Assembly (NCBI GenBank): GCA_001724175.1
Contig: MEDT01000056.1
Coordinates: 1 to 35,295 of the forward strand
Direction: 5' to 3'
DNA: 35,295 nt
Source of the DNA: Cytophagaceae bacterium SCN 52-12
GTDB taxonomy: Bacteria; Bacteroidota; Bacteroidia; Cytophagales; Spirosomataceae
Part shown: piece after piece, positions 1 to 7,128 of the stretch
Layout of the letters: each line of letters starts with the position of its first letter
How positions within the stretch are numbered: position 1 is the first letter of the stretch
Notes under the pieces: model-generated
What the model was told of the DNA's origin: nothing
The model's database searches: none
Seen by the model: only the letters and a program-made list of their open reading frames with translations
Translations under genes and position numbers: made by a program

Positions 1-1
1 C

Positions 2-1324
2 AGGAGAGAAAACAACAAAGACAAGGAAACCGTGCTCAATAAGGAGCTGGCCGATCTCGGGGAGAAACGCAATGCGCTTAAAGCCCAGTGGGAAAAAGAA
101 AAAGGCGTTGTGAACGAGATCCGTACGATCAAGGAAAATCTCGATCACCTGAAATTTGAAGCGGAGAATGCGGAACGCAGCGGAGACTTCGGTAAAGTGG
201 CCGAGATCAGGTACGGGCGTATCCCCGAGCTTCAGAAAAAACTCGAGGAGCTTCAGCAGGCACAGGGCGAACGCAGCCTCCTGCAGGAAGAAATTACCGC
301 AGAGGATATTGCGGAGGTGGTAGCAAAATGGACGGGGATCCCGGTCAGCAAGATGCTGCAAAGCGAGCGTGAGAAGCTCCTTCAACTGGAAGATGTACTG
401 GGGAAACGCGTAGCCGGGCAGCTCGAGGCGATAGGGGCAGTAGCCGATGCCGTACGCAGAAGCCGGGCCGGCCTCCAGGATCCCAGGCGCCCGATAGGCA
501 GCTTCCTTTTCCTGGGGCCGACAGGCGTCGGTAAGACGGAGCTTGCCAAAACGCTGGCATCCTATCTTTTCAATGATGAAAACGCGATGGTGCGCATCGA
601 TATGAGCGAATACCAGGAGCGGCATTCGGTCAGCCGCCTGGTAGGGCCGCCTCCCGGCTATGTAGGCTACGAGGAAGGAGGCCAGCTTACGGAAGCGGTA
701 AGAAGAAAGCCGTACAGCGTAGTATTGCTGGATGAGATCGAAAAAGCGCACCCTGATGTATGGAACACGATGCTGCAGGTGCTGGACGAAGGACGCCTGA
801 CCGATAACAAGGGACGCGTGGCGAACTTCAAAAACACGATCATCATCATGACTTCCAATATCGGCAGTCACATCATCCAGGAGAAATTTGCCGAAGACGA
901 AGGCTGGAACCATACCCTGATCCTGGAGGAGACAAAAGAAGCGGTGCTGGAGCTGCTGAAAGCGTCTGTGAGGCCCGAATTTCTGAACCGTATCGATGAG
1001 ATTGTGCTTTTCGAGCCGCTGACAAGGGATAACATCCGCCAGATCGTGGATATCCAGTTCAAGGGGGTACAGAAGCTGCTGGGCGAGCAGGGAATTGTGC
1101 TGGAAGCATCGGACGAAGTGCTGGACAAGCTCGGCGAGGAAGGTTTCGACCCTGCTTTCGGAGCGAGACCGCTGAAGAGAGTGATACAACGCAGGGTGCT
1201 GAATGAGCTTTCCAAAGGCGTGTTGTCCGGTGAAGTCTCAAAAGATACGGTGATCATGATGACACTCAGCCCCGACGGCATCATCCGGTTTGAGAATGTT
1301 TCGCCCGGGCATATGGAAGTTTAA
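2..1324 (+). CDS. clpB: ATP-dependent disaggregase ClpB, C-terminal part (5' end outside window)
   Basis: AAA+ protein disaggregase that works with DnaK/DnaJ in the cytoplasm to solubilise aggregated proteins. The reading frame is open from the left edge, so the N-terminal domain and first ATPase module are missing. The first ~100 visible residues are charged and helical, matching the end of the coiled-coil middle domain. The second nucleotide-binding domain follows: Walker A GPTGVGKT (515-538), the pore-loop segment with GYVGYEEGG, Walker [14 protein letters not shown] (about 719-757), [12 protein letters not shown] and the sensor-2 motif [10 protein letters not shown] (about 1159-1188). The M-domain coiled coil and the ClpB-style C-terminus argue for ClpB over ClpA or ClpC. 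The GTG at 32 is an internal codon, not a start. Confidence 0.96.
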   Translation, partial: RRENNKDKETVLNKELADLGEKRNALKAQWEKEKGVVNEIRTIKENLDHLKFEAENAERSGDFGKVAEIRYGRIPELQKKLEELQQAQGERSLLQEEITAEDIAEVVAKWTGIPVSKMLQSEREKLLQLEDVLGKRVAGQLEAIGAVADAVRRSRAGLQDPRRPIGSFLFLGPTGVGKTELAKTLASYLFNDENAMVRIDMSEYQERHSVSRLVGPPPGYVGYEEGGQLTEAVRRKPYSVVLLDEIEKAHPDVWNTMLQVLDEGRLTDNKGRVANFKNTIIIMTSNIGSHIIQEKFAEDEGWNHTLILEETKEAVLELLKASVRPEFLNRIDEIVLFEPLTRDNIRQIVDIQFKGVQKLLGEQGIVLEASDEVLDKLGEEGFDPAFGARPLKRVIQRRVLNELSKGVLSGEVSKDTVIMMTLSPDGIIRFENVSPGHMEV

Positions 1325-1348
1325 ATAGAAAGAGGCTGATAGTACGGC

Positions 1349-1376
1349 AAAAGGGGAGGCGTTAGTCTCCTCTTTT
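1349..1376 (+). terminator. Rho-independent terminator after clpB
   Basis: Arms AAAAGGGGAG (1349-1358) and CTCCTCTTTT (1367-1376) pair over 10 positions with one G-U pair around an 8-nt loop. The right arm ends in a T-rich stretch (TCTTTTCTTT), as in intrinsic terminators. It lies 25 bp after the clpB stop codon. Confidence 0.7.
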
Positions 1377-1444
1377 CTTTACCTGATGCCTCTTGCTTAA
1401 AATTCGTAAATTGCAGGCTTCATTTTCATCAACCTTTTTGCAGT

Positions 1445-3559
1445 ATGTATTTAAACAGGTTATTCCCCGTTGCTTTATCTATGAGTGTTGCTTTTATGGG
1501 CTGTGACAGTTCAGAGAAAACTGATTCGTCCAACCCGTTTCTGGAATCCTACCAGACGCCGTTCGAGGTGCCGCCCTTCGACCAGATCAGGTTCGAACAC
1601 TATAAACCGGCTTACGAAGAGGCGTTGATTCAGCATAATAAGGAAATTGACGCCATAGCCGATAACCCCGAATCGCCTACTTTCGAAAATACGATTGTAG
1701 CCTACGATGATTCAGGGCTTCTGCTGAATCAGGTTTCGGCGGTTTTCAACAACCTGAATTCTGCCCATACCAACGACAGCATACAGGCGCTTGCCAAAGA
1801 GCTGGCACCCCGGCTGTCGGCGCACCGTGATAACATCAGCCTGAATCCCAGGCTGTTTGCCAGAGTTAAGGCGGTGTGGGATACCCGCGAAGGAGCAGGG
1901 CTGAATGAAGAGCAGGAGCGCCTGCTGGAAATAACTTACAAAAATTTCGTCAGGAGCGGGGCCAACCTGAGCGATGCCGATAAGGAAAAGCTGAAGCGCA
2001 TCAATGCGGAACTGTCGGTGCTGACCCTGGAGTTTGGCCAGAACCTGCTGGCAGAAACGAATGCATTCGAGCTGGTCGTAGAAGATGAGGCCGATCTGGC
2101 CGGATTATCTCCCGGGTTGATAGCGGCCGCCGCCGAAACGGCCAAAGCGAAGGGGAAAGAAGGGAAATGGATCTTTACGTTGTCCAACCCCAGCGTGATG
2201 CCGTTCCTGCAGTTTGCCGATAACCGGGAGCTCAGGAAGAAGATCTGGGAAGCGTATAAGGACAGGGGGGATAACGGGAATGACAAGGACAATAAATCCA
2301 TACTGGTCAAGATCGCAAACCTGCGTTTGGAAAAGGCGAAGCTGCTCGGGTATCCTACTCATGCCGCGTATGTGCTGGAGGATGCTATGGCCGAAAACCC
2401 GGAGAATGTTTATAAGCTGCTGAATGACTTATGGAAACCGGCTTTGAGCAAGTCAAAAGTGGAGTCGGCCGATATAGCAAAGGAGATAGCAGCTTCGGGC
2501 GCAACCTTTAAGCCGGAACCCTACGACTGGAGATATTATACCGAGAAAATCCGCCAGAAGCGATATGCCATCAACGAGGAGGAGGTCAAGCCCTACTTCA
2601 GCCTGGAAAGGGTACGGGAGGGAGCATTTGACGTAGCCAACAAGCTTTACGGCCTGACATTCAAAAGATTGAGCGATGTGCCCGTGTACCATGAAGAAGT
2701 GGAAGTATACGAGGTGATGGACAAAGACGGCGCTCACCTGGGCGTATTGTATGCAGACTTTTTCCCGAGGGCTTCGAAAAGGGGAGGCGCCTGGATGACA
2801 TCCTACCGCCCGCAATCGACTAAAGACGGCAAGCGGTATGCCCCCGTGATCTCCATTGTCTGTAACTTTACAAAGCCCGTGGGCGACAAGCCGTCGCTCC
2901 TTACTTTTGACGAGGCGTCGACTTTGTTTCACGAATTCGGGCATGCGCTGCACGGCCTGCTTTCTAACGTAACTTACAGGGGATTGGCCGGTACGAACGT
3001 CTCGCGTGACTTTGTAGAGCTTCCCTCCCAGGTGATGGAAAACTGGGCGGCAGATCCGGAAGTGCTGAAAACATATGCCAGGCACTACCAGACCGGCGAA
3101 GCGATACCCAATGAGCTGATTGCCAAGCTGGACAAAGCCGGCACATTCGACCAGGGTTTTGCGACGGTAGAATACCTGGCGGCTTCGTTCCTGGATATGG
3201 ATTATCATACGCAGACACAACCCATTACGGCAGGCGCCAACGAATTTGAAGCGGCCTCGATGAAAAAGATAGGGCTGATAGATGAAATTATCCCCAGATA
3301 CAGGAGCACTTACTTTCAGCATATTTTTTCAGGGGGCTATTCTGCCGGGTATTACAGCTATATCTGGGCGGGAGTCCTTGATACCGACGCATTTGCTGCA
3401 TTCAAGGAAAAATCATTATTCGATCAGTCTACCGCTGCCTCTTTCAGGAAGAATATCCTGGAACGGGGTAATACAGGCAAACCGGCAGAGCTTTATCGTC
3501 TTTTCAGGGGAGCCGATCCTGATCCGGTGCACCTGATGAAAAAAAGAGGATTGAACTAG
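1445..3559 (+). CDS. dcp: M3 family oligopeptidase, Dcp-like lipoprotein
   Basis: Zinc metallopeptidase of the thimet oligopeptidase/peptidyl-dipeptidase Dcp family (M3), 704 aa and therefore full length. The N-terminus is hydrophobic and ends in a lipobox-like FMGC (Cys20), so it is probably an exported lipoprotein, as for many Bacteroidota Dcp proteins. The zinc motif HEFGH is at residues 496-500, with catalytic Glu497 and a downstream DFVE in which Glu525 is the expected third ligand. The segments around LPSQVMENW and SGGYSAGYYSYIWAG are typical M3 core. Its role is probably degradation of oligopeptides, removing C-terminal dipeptides, in the cell envelope. It stands alone between two terminators. 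The Dcp assignment over plain OpdA is by overall resemblance only. Confidence 0.93.
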   Translation: MYLNRLFPVALSMSVAFMGCDSSEKTDSSNPFLESYQTPFEVPPFDQIRFEHYKPAYEEALIQHNKEIDAIADNPESPTFENTIVAYDDSGLLLNQVSAVFNNLNSAHTNDSIQALAKELAPRLSAHRDNISLNPRLFARVKAVWDTREGAGLNEEQERLLEITYKNFVRSGANLSDADKEKLKRINAELSVLTLEFGQNLLAETNAFELVVEDEADLAGLSPGLIAAAAETAKAKGKEGKWIFTLSNPSVMPFLQFADNRELRKKIWEAYKDRGDNGNDKDNKSILVKIANLRLEKAKLLGYPTHAAYVLEDAMAENPENVYKLLNDLWKPALSKSKVESADIAKEIAASGATFKPEPYDWRYYTEKIRQKRYAINEEEVKPYFSLERVREGAFDVANKLYGLTFKRLSDVPVYHEEVEVYEVMDKDGAHLGVLYADFFPRASKRGGAWMTSYRPQSTKDGKRYAPVISIVCNFTKPVGDKPSLLTFDEASTLFHEFGHALHGLLSNVTYRGLAGTNVSRDFVELPSQVMENWAADPEVLKTYARHYQTGEAIPNELIAKLDKAGTFDQGFATVEYLAASFLDMDYHTQTQPITAGANEFEAASMKKIGLIDEIIPRYRSTYFQHIFSGGYSAGYYSYIWAGVLDTDAFAAFKEKSLFDQSTAASFRKNILERGNTGKPAELYRLFRGADPDPVHLMKKRGLN

Positions 3560-3570
3560 GCTGGCGATCC

Positions 3571-3608
3571 AAAGAAGCCCGGCTGCACTGATGCAGCCGG
3601 GCTTCTTT
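3571..3608. terminator. Bidirectional terminator hairpin between convergent genes
   Basis: Perfect 17-bp stem AAAGAAGCCCGGCTGCA (3571-3587) with its exact reverse complement (3592-3608) and a 4-nt CTGA loop. The GC core is flanked by A-rich and T-rich ends on both strands, so it can terminate the M3 peptidase gene (+) and the RES toxin gene (-). Confidence 0.88.
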
Positions 3609-3619
3609 GAAAGCTGTGC

Positions 3620-4090
3620 CTACTTACGGATATCAGACTTCAACCGCTCGTCGACAGGCAGATCGATAAAATCCGTAATCTCTACTTTACCAAATTCCCT
3701 GAATAGAGGATTAAGTATAAAATTATGCTCCATAGGGACAATGGCTGAAGGTACTTTAAGAGCAAAAAAGTCCCTGCTTTTCGCCAGCTCCGTAAAAATG
3801 GAGGTTGTTTCAGAAGAATAAGGGTATTGATTCCAGCCTTCCGGAAGCCTGTTCAGATCACTGATGCGGAACTCATCCGGGAATTCTATCCTGGCCACCA
3901 ATATTGTTTTGGGCAGGGTAGCAATATTGTCGGAGTGTGTGTAATACTCTAACAGGGCTAACGATATATTTTCAGAGCAATAGACTGCGCGTGTCCCGAT
4001 CTCGTTCCATCTGCCGCCTACTTTTTCCGCTCCTATGCCTGTCAGCGTCGAGTCTTTATATTTTGCATTGGCAACCCGATACACCATCAT
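3620..4090 (-). CDS. RES-domain toxin of a RES/Xre toxin-antitoxin system
   Basis: 156-aa RES-domain protein. The family is named for conserved Arg, Glu and Ser residues, and known members such as MbcT degrade NAD+. Visible landmarks: Arg5 in VYRVA, the GGRWN motif at 25-29, Tyr37, Glu49 in ALLEYY, Ser115 in VPSAIVP, and the EHNFILNP segment (121-128). Its start codon overlaps the antitoxin stop by one base (TGATG), so translation is probably coupled and the antitoxin is made first. Growth arrest by NAD+ depletion is inferred from the family and not visible in the sequence. An ATG directly after the first could be the true start (4087). Confidence 0.93.
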   Translation of the reverse strand: MMVYRVANAKYKDSTLTGIGAEKVGGRWNEIGTRAVYCSENISLALLEYYTHSDNIATLPKTILVARIEFPDEFRISDLNRLPEGWNQYPYSSETTSIFTELAKSRDFFALKVPSAIVPMEHNFILNPLFREFGKVEITDFIDLPVDERLKSDIRK

Positions 4091-4530
4091 CAGGCATATA
4101 CATTATGCTGTATCCTGATAATTTCATTTTCTACCAACTCAAATCCGAAACTACTGTCCAGCAATTCAAACGGCTTTTTGTTTCCAAGCGCTTTCGAAGG
4201 CGTCATGAGCCAGGCTTTGAATTCGCCGGGAGAGTCAAAAACTTCGTATCCTAAGCCGAACAGGCGTGAAATTTCATAAATCCTTTCGGAGGTTTCCCTG
4301 CCGTACACCTCCTTCTTCTGCATACTGCTGATTGAAGTGGGCAATATGAACTCGAATTCTTTTTCCGTAGCACCGATATGCTTGATAAACTGTTTCCAGT
4401 CATCTTTTTTTACCCCTATCCTGATCCTGTTAATAAGCTCCAACTGATAGCCCGGGGCGTCCCTGACATGATCTACCACCCATGACGGAGAGAATTCTGT
4501 AAAATGCAGTTTCTGGTTTCTGGCGCTCAT
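4090..4530 (-). CDS. Xre/MbcA/ParS-type antitoxin with DUF2384 domain
   Basis: 146-aa antitoxin partner of the downstream RES toxin. The N-terminal half (about residues 40-75) resembles the Xre-like helix-turn-helix of this family. The C-terminal part (about 78-146) matches the DUF2384 toxin-binding domain: a helix with IYEISRLFGLG, then EFKAWLMTPSKALGNKKPFE, then the closing helix ending in an aromatic/Ala tail. In known systems this domain blocks the RES active site and the HTH represses the operon. Two identical palindromes directly upstream fit such autoregulation. The pair is the first and second cistron of a two-gene operon. Confidence 0.9.
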   Translation of the reverse strand: MSARNQKLHFTEFSPSWVVDHVRDAPGYQLELINRIRIGVKKDDWKQFIKHIGATEKEFEFILPTSISSMQKKEVYGRETSERIYEISRLFGLGYEVFDSPGEFKAWLMTPSKALGNKKPFELLDSSFGFELVENEIIRIQHNVYA

Positions 4531-4533
4531 AAT

Positions 4534-4589
4534 TGTAAATTTACATACAACTAAGAGTAAATTTACAACTTTTTATCAATATTCAAAAG
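4534..4589 (-). promoter_or_regulatory. Promoter and twin operators of the RES/Xre operon
   Basis: Two copies of the perfect palindrome GTAAATTTAC lie at 4535-4544 (flanked to TGTAAATTTACA) and 4557-4566, with centres 22 bp apart, about two helical turns. Read on the minus strand, TTTTG (4584-4588) and TAAATTTA (4558-4565) are separated by 18 nt and resemble the Bacteroidota -33 TTTG and -7 TAnnTTTG elements. The distal palindrome therefore overlaps the -7 box and the proximal one ends 4 bp before the ATG. This suits cooperative repression by the antitoxin or toxin-antitoxin complex. Confidence 0.72.
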
Positions 4590-4603
4590 TTTACCGGAAA
4601 CCT

Positions 4604-5173
4604 TTACCATCCGGGATCCACCTCCAGTCCGGGCATTACGTCTTCACCCGACAGCCTCAGTTTGGCTTCATCTTTAACAACTGTGGTCCCGTCGGCACGA
4701 TAGACACAGACCTTTTTGTTGGCCCTGTCGATCAGCCAGCCCAGCCGGGCTCCGTTCTCCCGGTATTCCTCCATTTTCTCCTGTAATTCTTTCAGGCTGT
4801 CGTTTTCCGACCTGACTTCGATGACAAGGTCGGGCGTAATGGGTGCAAACCGGCTGCGCTCTTCTTCAGAAAGGCGTTCCCACCTGCCTTTGGCAATCCA
4901 GGACACATCGGGCGACCTTACCGCTCCGTCCGGAAGCGTGAAACCGGTAGATGAATCGAATACATAACCGGCGCCGGCTTTCCGGTTCCAAAACCATATT
5001 TGTCCGCTAAGGTCGGCATTATAAAAGCCGGTATCAGATCCTGTAGGCGCTATAACCACAATATTTCCGTGCCGGTCTCTCTCCAGGTTTAGCTGGGAAT
5101 TGGCCTGGCAGAGGTCAAAAAACATTTCGTCTGTAAGTCCCGCTACGGTTCTTATTTTTAATGGAAGTTCCAT
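4604..5173 (-). CDS. Uma2 family (DUF820) restriction-endonuclease-like protein
   Basis: 189-aa protein of the Uma2/DUF820 family, a PD-(D/E)XK-type fold common in Bacteroidota and cyanobacteria. Core features: a GSDTGFYNADLSGQI region (about 45-59) in place of the usual S-x-H-x-x-I-x-x-x-L start, SPDVSWI (87-93), PDLVIEVRS (114-122) supplying the acidic pair Asp115 and Glu119, and the helix KMEEYRENGARLGWLID (133-149). The biological role of Uma2 proteins is not established; nuclease activity is inferred from the fold. It lies upstream of the toxin-antitoxin operon on the same strand, about 70 bp away, but the operon has its own promoter in that gap. Confidence 0.88.
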   Translation of the reverse strand: MELPLKIRTVAGLTDEMFFDLCQANSQLNLERDRHGNIVVIAPTGSDTGFYNADLSGQIWFWNRKAGAGYVFDSSTGFTLPDGAVRSPDVSWIAKGRWERLSEEERSRFAPITPDLVIEVRSENDSLKELQEKMEEYRENGARLGWLIDRANKKVCVYRADGTTVVKDEAKLRLSGEDVMPGLEVDPGW

Positions 5174-5191
5174 AGGTACGTGATATTGGCA

Positions 5192-5205
5192 GCTTAAATT
5201 TAAGC
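5192..5205. promoter_or_regulatory. Palindrome upstream of the Uma2 gene
   Basis: GCTTAAATTTAAGC is a perfect 14-bp palindrome starting 18 bp upstream of the Uma2 start codon. Its core TAAATTTA is the same 8-mer found in both operators of the neighbouring RES/Xre operon. I see no -33 TTG at normal spacing, so it is better read as a possible operator than as a full promoter. Confidence 0.4.
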
Positions 5206-5266
5206 AGGAAAAATAAGAAAAGCGATTTGTGCCGGAAAGCTGAAAGGTGATAGCGGCCCTGCCGTT

Positions 5267-6163
5267 TTAAAGGTATTTACCTTTTAGAGTCCTGATGCGG
5301 CTTCCCAGGATGTTGACCAGCAGCGCGGAAATGATCAGGATCACCCCTGCCACGAGGTTCCAGGTGAATGCCTCTCCAAAAAGGATCACGGCGATCCATA
5401 CCGCTACTACCGGTTCAAGCGCGCCCAGCACGGCTGTAGGTGTAGAGTCTATCAGCCGGATGGCTATAACCATCGCCAGTACGGAGACGACCGTGGTAAC
5501 AAGCGAAAATATTCCGATGAAGCCCAGCCAGTGGGAAGAAGGAAGCATAAAGCTCTGCCCGGTAGCAATGGTTTTGACAGCGTAAAAGGCAGATGAAAAC
5601 AAAAGAGAATAGCAGGTCAGCGATACGCCTCTGACTTTCAGGTTGCCCCGGTTGACCATCAGCATGTACAGGGCATAGGCCAGCGCGCCCAGCATCACGA
5701 TAATCATGCCCGACAGGTTAAATTCCATACTGCTGCCTTCCCAGCTCATGCAAAACACGCCGGCTGTCGCCAGGAGGATGGATAGTTTCGTGGCCGGAAG
5801 AATCTGCTCGCCGAATCCGAAATACAAGATCATGGCGATGATGATCGGGTAGGTGTAAATAAGCGTGGAGGCGATCCCGACCGACATAAGATCATAACCC
5901 TGGAAAAGGAACTCGGAAGACAGCGCATAGAATACCCCCATAGCGGCGAGTTTCGGGATATCGGACCGGTGCAGCCGGAGCGATATCCCGCGCGCGACCA
6001 TATACAGCGCGATCATCACGCCTCCCAGGAAAAAACGGTAAAAAAGCGTAACATCCATAGAGATCCCCGCTTTTTTTATGGGCACTACAAAAAGCGGGAT
6101 CAGGCCGAATGAAATGGCCGATACGGCCGCCGCTATGTAACCTTTTACCTTCTGACTTTGCAT
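5267..6163 (-). CDS. EamA/DMT-family transporter (10 TM)
   Basis: 298-aa inner-membrane protein of the drug/metabolite transporter superfamily. It is almost entirely hydrophobic, with about ten membrane segments in two EamA repeats (about 8-140 and 155-290). The first repeat begins with GYIAAAVSAISFGLIPLFV, and the second ends with the typical PVVAVWIAVILFGEAFTWN segment. The short basic tail RIRTLKGKY is cytosolic by the usual topology. The substrate cannot be told from sequence; relatives export amino acids, metabolites or drugs. On the minus strand TACCTTTG sits 8-15 bp before the ATG, a good -7 box, implying a very short or leaderless transcript. Confidence 0.9.
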   Translation of the reverse strand: MQSQKVKGYIAAAVSAISFGLIPLFVVPIKKAGISMDVTLFYRFFLGGVMIALYMVARGISLRLHRSDIPKLAAMGVFYALSSEFLFQGYDLMSVGIASTLIYTYPIIIAMILYFGFGEQILPATKLSILLATAGVFCMSWEGSSMEFNLSGMIIVMLGALAYALYMLMVNRGNLKVRGVSLTCYSLLFSSAFYAVKTIATGQSFMLPSSHWLGFIGIFSLVTTVVSVLAMVIAIRLIDSTPTAVLGALEPVVAVWIAVILFGEAFTWNLVAGVILIISALLVNILGSRIRTLKGKYL

Positions 6164-6170
6164 AAGGCTG

Positions 6171-6178
6171 CAAAGGTA
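6171..6178 (-). promoter_or_regulatory. -7 promoter element of the EamA gene
   Basis: On the minus strand this reads TACCTTTG, an exact match to the Bacteroidota consensus TAnnTTTG. With the usual spacing, transcription would start only a few bases before the ATG at 6163. No clear -33 TTG is visible. A 10-bp palindrome ACTGATCAGT lies just upstream (6187-6196) and could bind a regulator. Confidence 0.45.
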
Positions 6179-6205
6179 ATCAGTAAACTGATCAGTCAGA
6201 TAAAC

Positions 6206-6456
6206 CTATCGTTCCCAGATAGATTTCATCGGGTATACTCCGTACATCACCCACATTTTCCGGCTGGGATCTCCGTCGACGGGCTGCTCGAACAATTCAG
6301 GACATTCCAGGAAGCCCGTAATATGACTTTCGAATGTCCGGTCCTTCAGGTTGGAGGAGTTGTATATCGGATGCCGGTCCGCTCATGGAGCACCATTACC
6401 CATTTTTTTACGGGCTCGTGCCAGAACACTTTCGGGTCGCGATGAAAGAAATTGTC
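6206..6456 (-). pseudogene. Remnant of a GH32 glycosidase (levanase/invertase type)
   Basis: This interval between two intact genes encodes on the minus strand about 80 residues from the middle of a glycoside hydrolase family 32 protein. Frame one reads DNFFHRDPKVFWHEPVKKWV and continues MVL, carrying the family's RDP motif. After a frameshift near 6355-6368 the second frame reads SNLKDRTFESHITGF followed by LECPELFEQPVDGDPSRKM and WVMYG, carrying the ECP motif whose Glu is the acid/base in active enzymes. The N-terminal WMNDPNG nucleophile region and the C-terminal domain are absent, and the second frame soon ends at a stop (6206-6208). The expected Trp in NLKDW is Arg. The remnant starts exactly at the DUF805 stop codon. 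GH32 identity rests on motif recognition. Confidence 0.82.
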
Positions 6457-6830
6457 TAGAGCGATGTGATCGATTTGGGATCGGGGCCGTATTTGTTTTC
6501 GCCCCGGTCGCCTTCCCTTACCATTAAAACCAGCAGCCAGATACCGCCGATAATCGGGATAAGCGCCAGCAGCAGCATCCAACCGCTCTTGCCGATGTCA
6601 TGTAGCCTCCTGATCGAGACGGCGATGCCGGGTATAAACATGGCCAGGATATAAAGCCCGTACAACGGCCCGAGACCGGTAGTAGGGTCAGTCAGACCTA
6701 ACAGCCTGTCCAGTATGCCGGCGGCAATTGCAAACAGTATGTTAAACAATACGAACATCCAGTATTCCTGCCTGCGGGCCCGGCCGTTAAAGTCGGCAAA
6801 CTGTTTAAGTACTTTCAAATACCAGTTCAT
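6456..6830 (-). CDS. DUF805 family small membrane protein
   Basis: 124-aa inner-membrane protein matching DUF805 (YhaH/YhaI-like). It begins with the family's typical MNWYLKVLKQFADFNGRARR followed by an EYW motif. Hydrophobic segments lie at about 25-45, 55-72 and 82-102, with the conserved SIRRLHDIGKSGW motif between the second and third. The tail REGDRGENKYGPDP is the standard DUF805 ending. Function of the family is unknown. No partner gene is evident; the GH32 remnant follows directly. Confidence 0.92.
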   Translation of the reverse strand: MNWYLKVLKQFADFNGRARRQEYWMFVLFNILFAIAAGILDRLLGLTDPTTGLGPLYGLYILAMFIPGIAVSIRRLHDIGKSGWMLLLALIPIIGGIWLLVLMVREGDRGENKYGPDPKSITSL

Positions 6831-7128
6831 TTATCGAATAAGTTAGTTGTACGGTCCTACTCGTCTGGCTTTTCGGTTTCGCCCCGTTTGGATGGTTGCT
6901 GGTCTCCATTTGACAGTAGCTTCGAAGCCTCCTGCAGCCCCGGGAAAAGCCCGGGGTCTGAAAGGTTCGGGCGACGTATAAATATTAGCGACCGGAATAT
7001 AAAAAAATAAAGTATCGGCGCTCACTAAGTTTATTAAATAAACTGTATTTATGAGAATCTTCATAAAATCTGAACAAAAAACCGGGCTGATTGTTTGTAG
7101 AAAAGACGACTTCATTGCAACTGTTACT
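6831..7128. other. Intergenic region between DUF805 and MFS genes
   Basis: About 300 bp between divergently transcribed genes without a convincing gene. It holds a 7-bp GC-rich hairpin CCCCGGG/CCCGGGG (6938-6956) without a T-tract, a 17-bp palindrome (7028-7044) and a short in-frame ATG extension of the MFS gene from 7051. On the minus strand a frame around 6862-6950 reads EASKLLSNGDQQPSKRGE and ends at a stop; this could be a decayed C-terminus but matches nothing I recognise. Confidence 0.4.
7028..7044. promoter_or_regulatory. 17-bp palindrome upstream of the MFS exporter
   Basis: AGTTTATT (7028-7035) and its exact reverse complement AATAAACT (7037-7044) flank a single A. Symmetric AT-rich sites of this size are typical for MarR/TetR-type repressors of drug exporters, but no regulator gene is adjacent. 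The element is about 85 bp before the preferred start at 7129 and 6 bp before the alternative ATG at 7051. Confidence 0.4.

Noticed and set aside
1393..1413. Promoter before the M3 peptidase (TTG and TAAATTG)
   Set aside because: The -7 box lacks one base of TAnnTTTG and the spacer is only about 11 nt, too short.
2453..3322. Long minus-strand open frame opposite the M3 peptidase
   Set aside because: It lies entirely antisense to the catalytic part of a well-conserved peptidase and has no recognisable motif.
6158..6445. Plus-strand open frame opposite the GH32 remnant
   Set aside because: It has no recognisable domain, while the minus strand shows clear GH32 motifs.
6862..6950. Minus-strand fragment reading EASKLLSNGDQQPSKRGE up to a stop
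   Set aside because: It looks protein-like but matches no family I know and has no start; not enough to call a pseudogene.
7051..7128. Upstream ATG of the MFS exporter
   Set aside because: The added 26 residues are unlike Bcr/CflA N-termini; the start at 7129 fits the family better. Kept only as an alternative.
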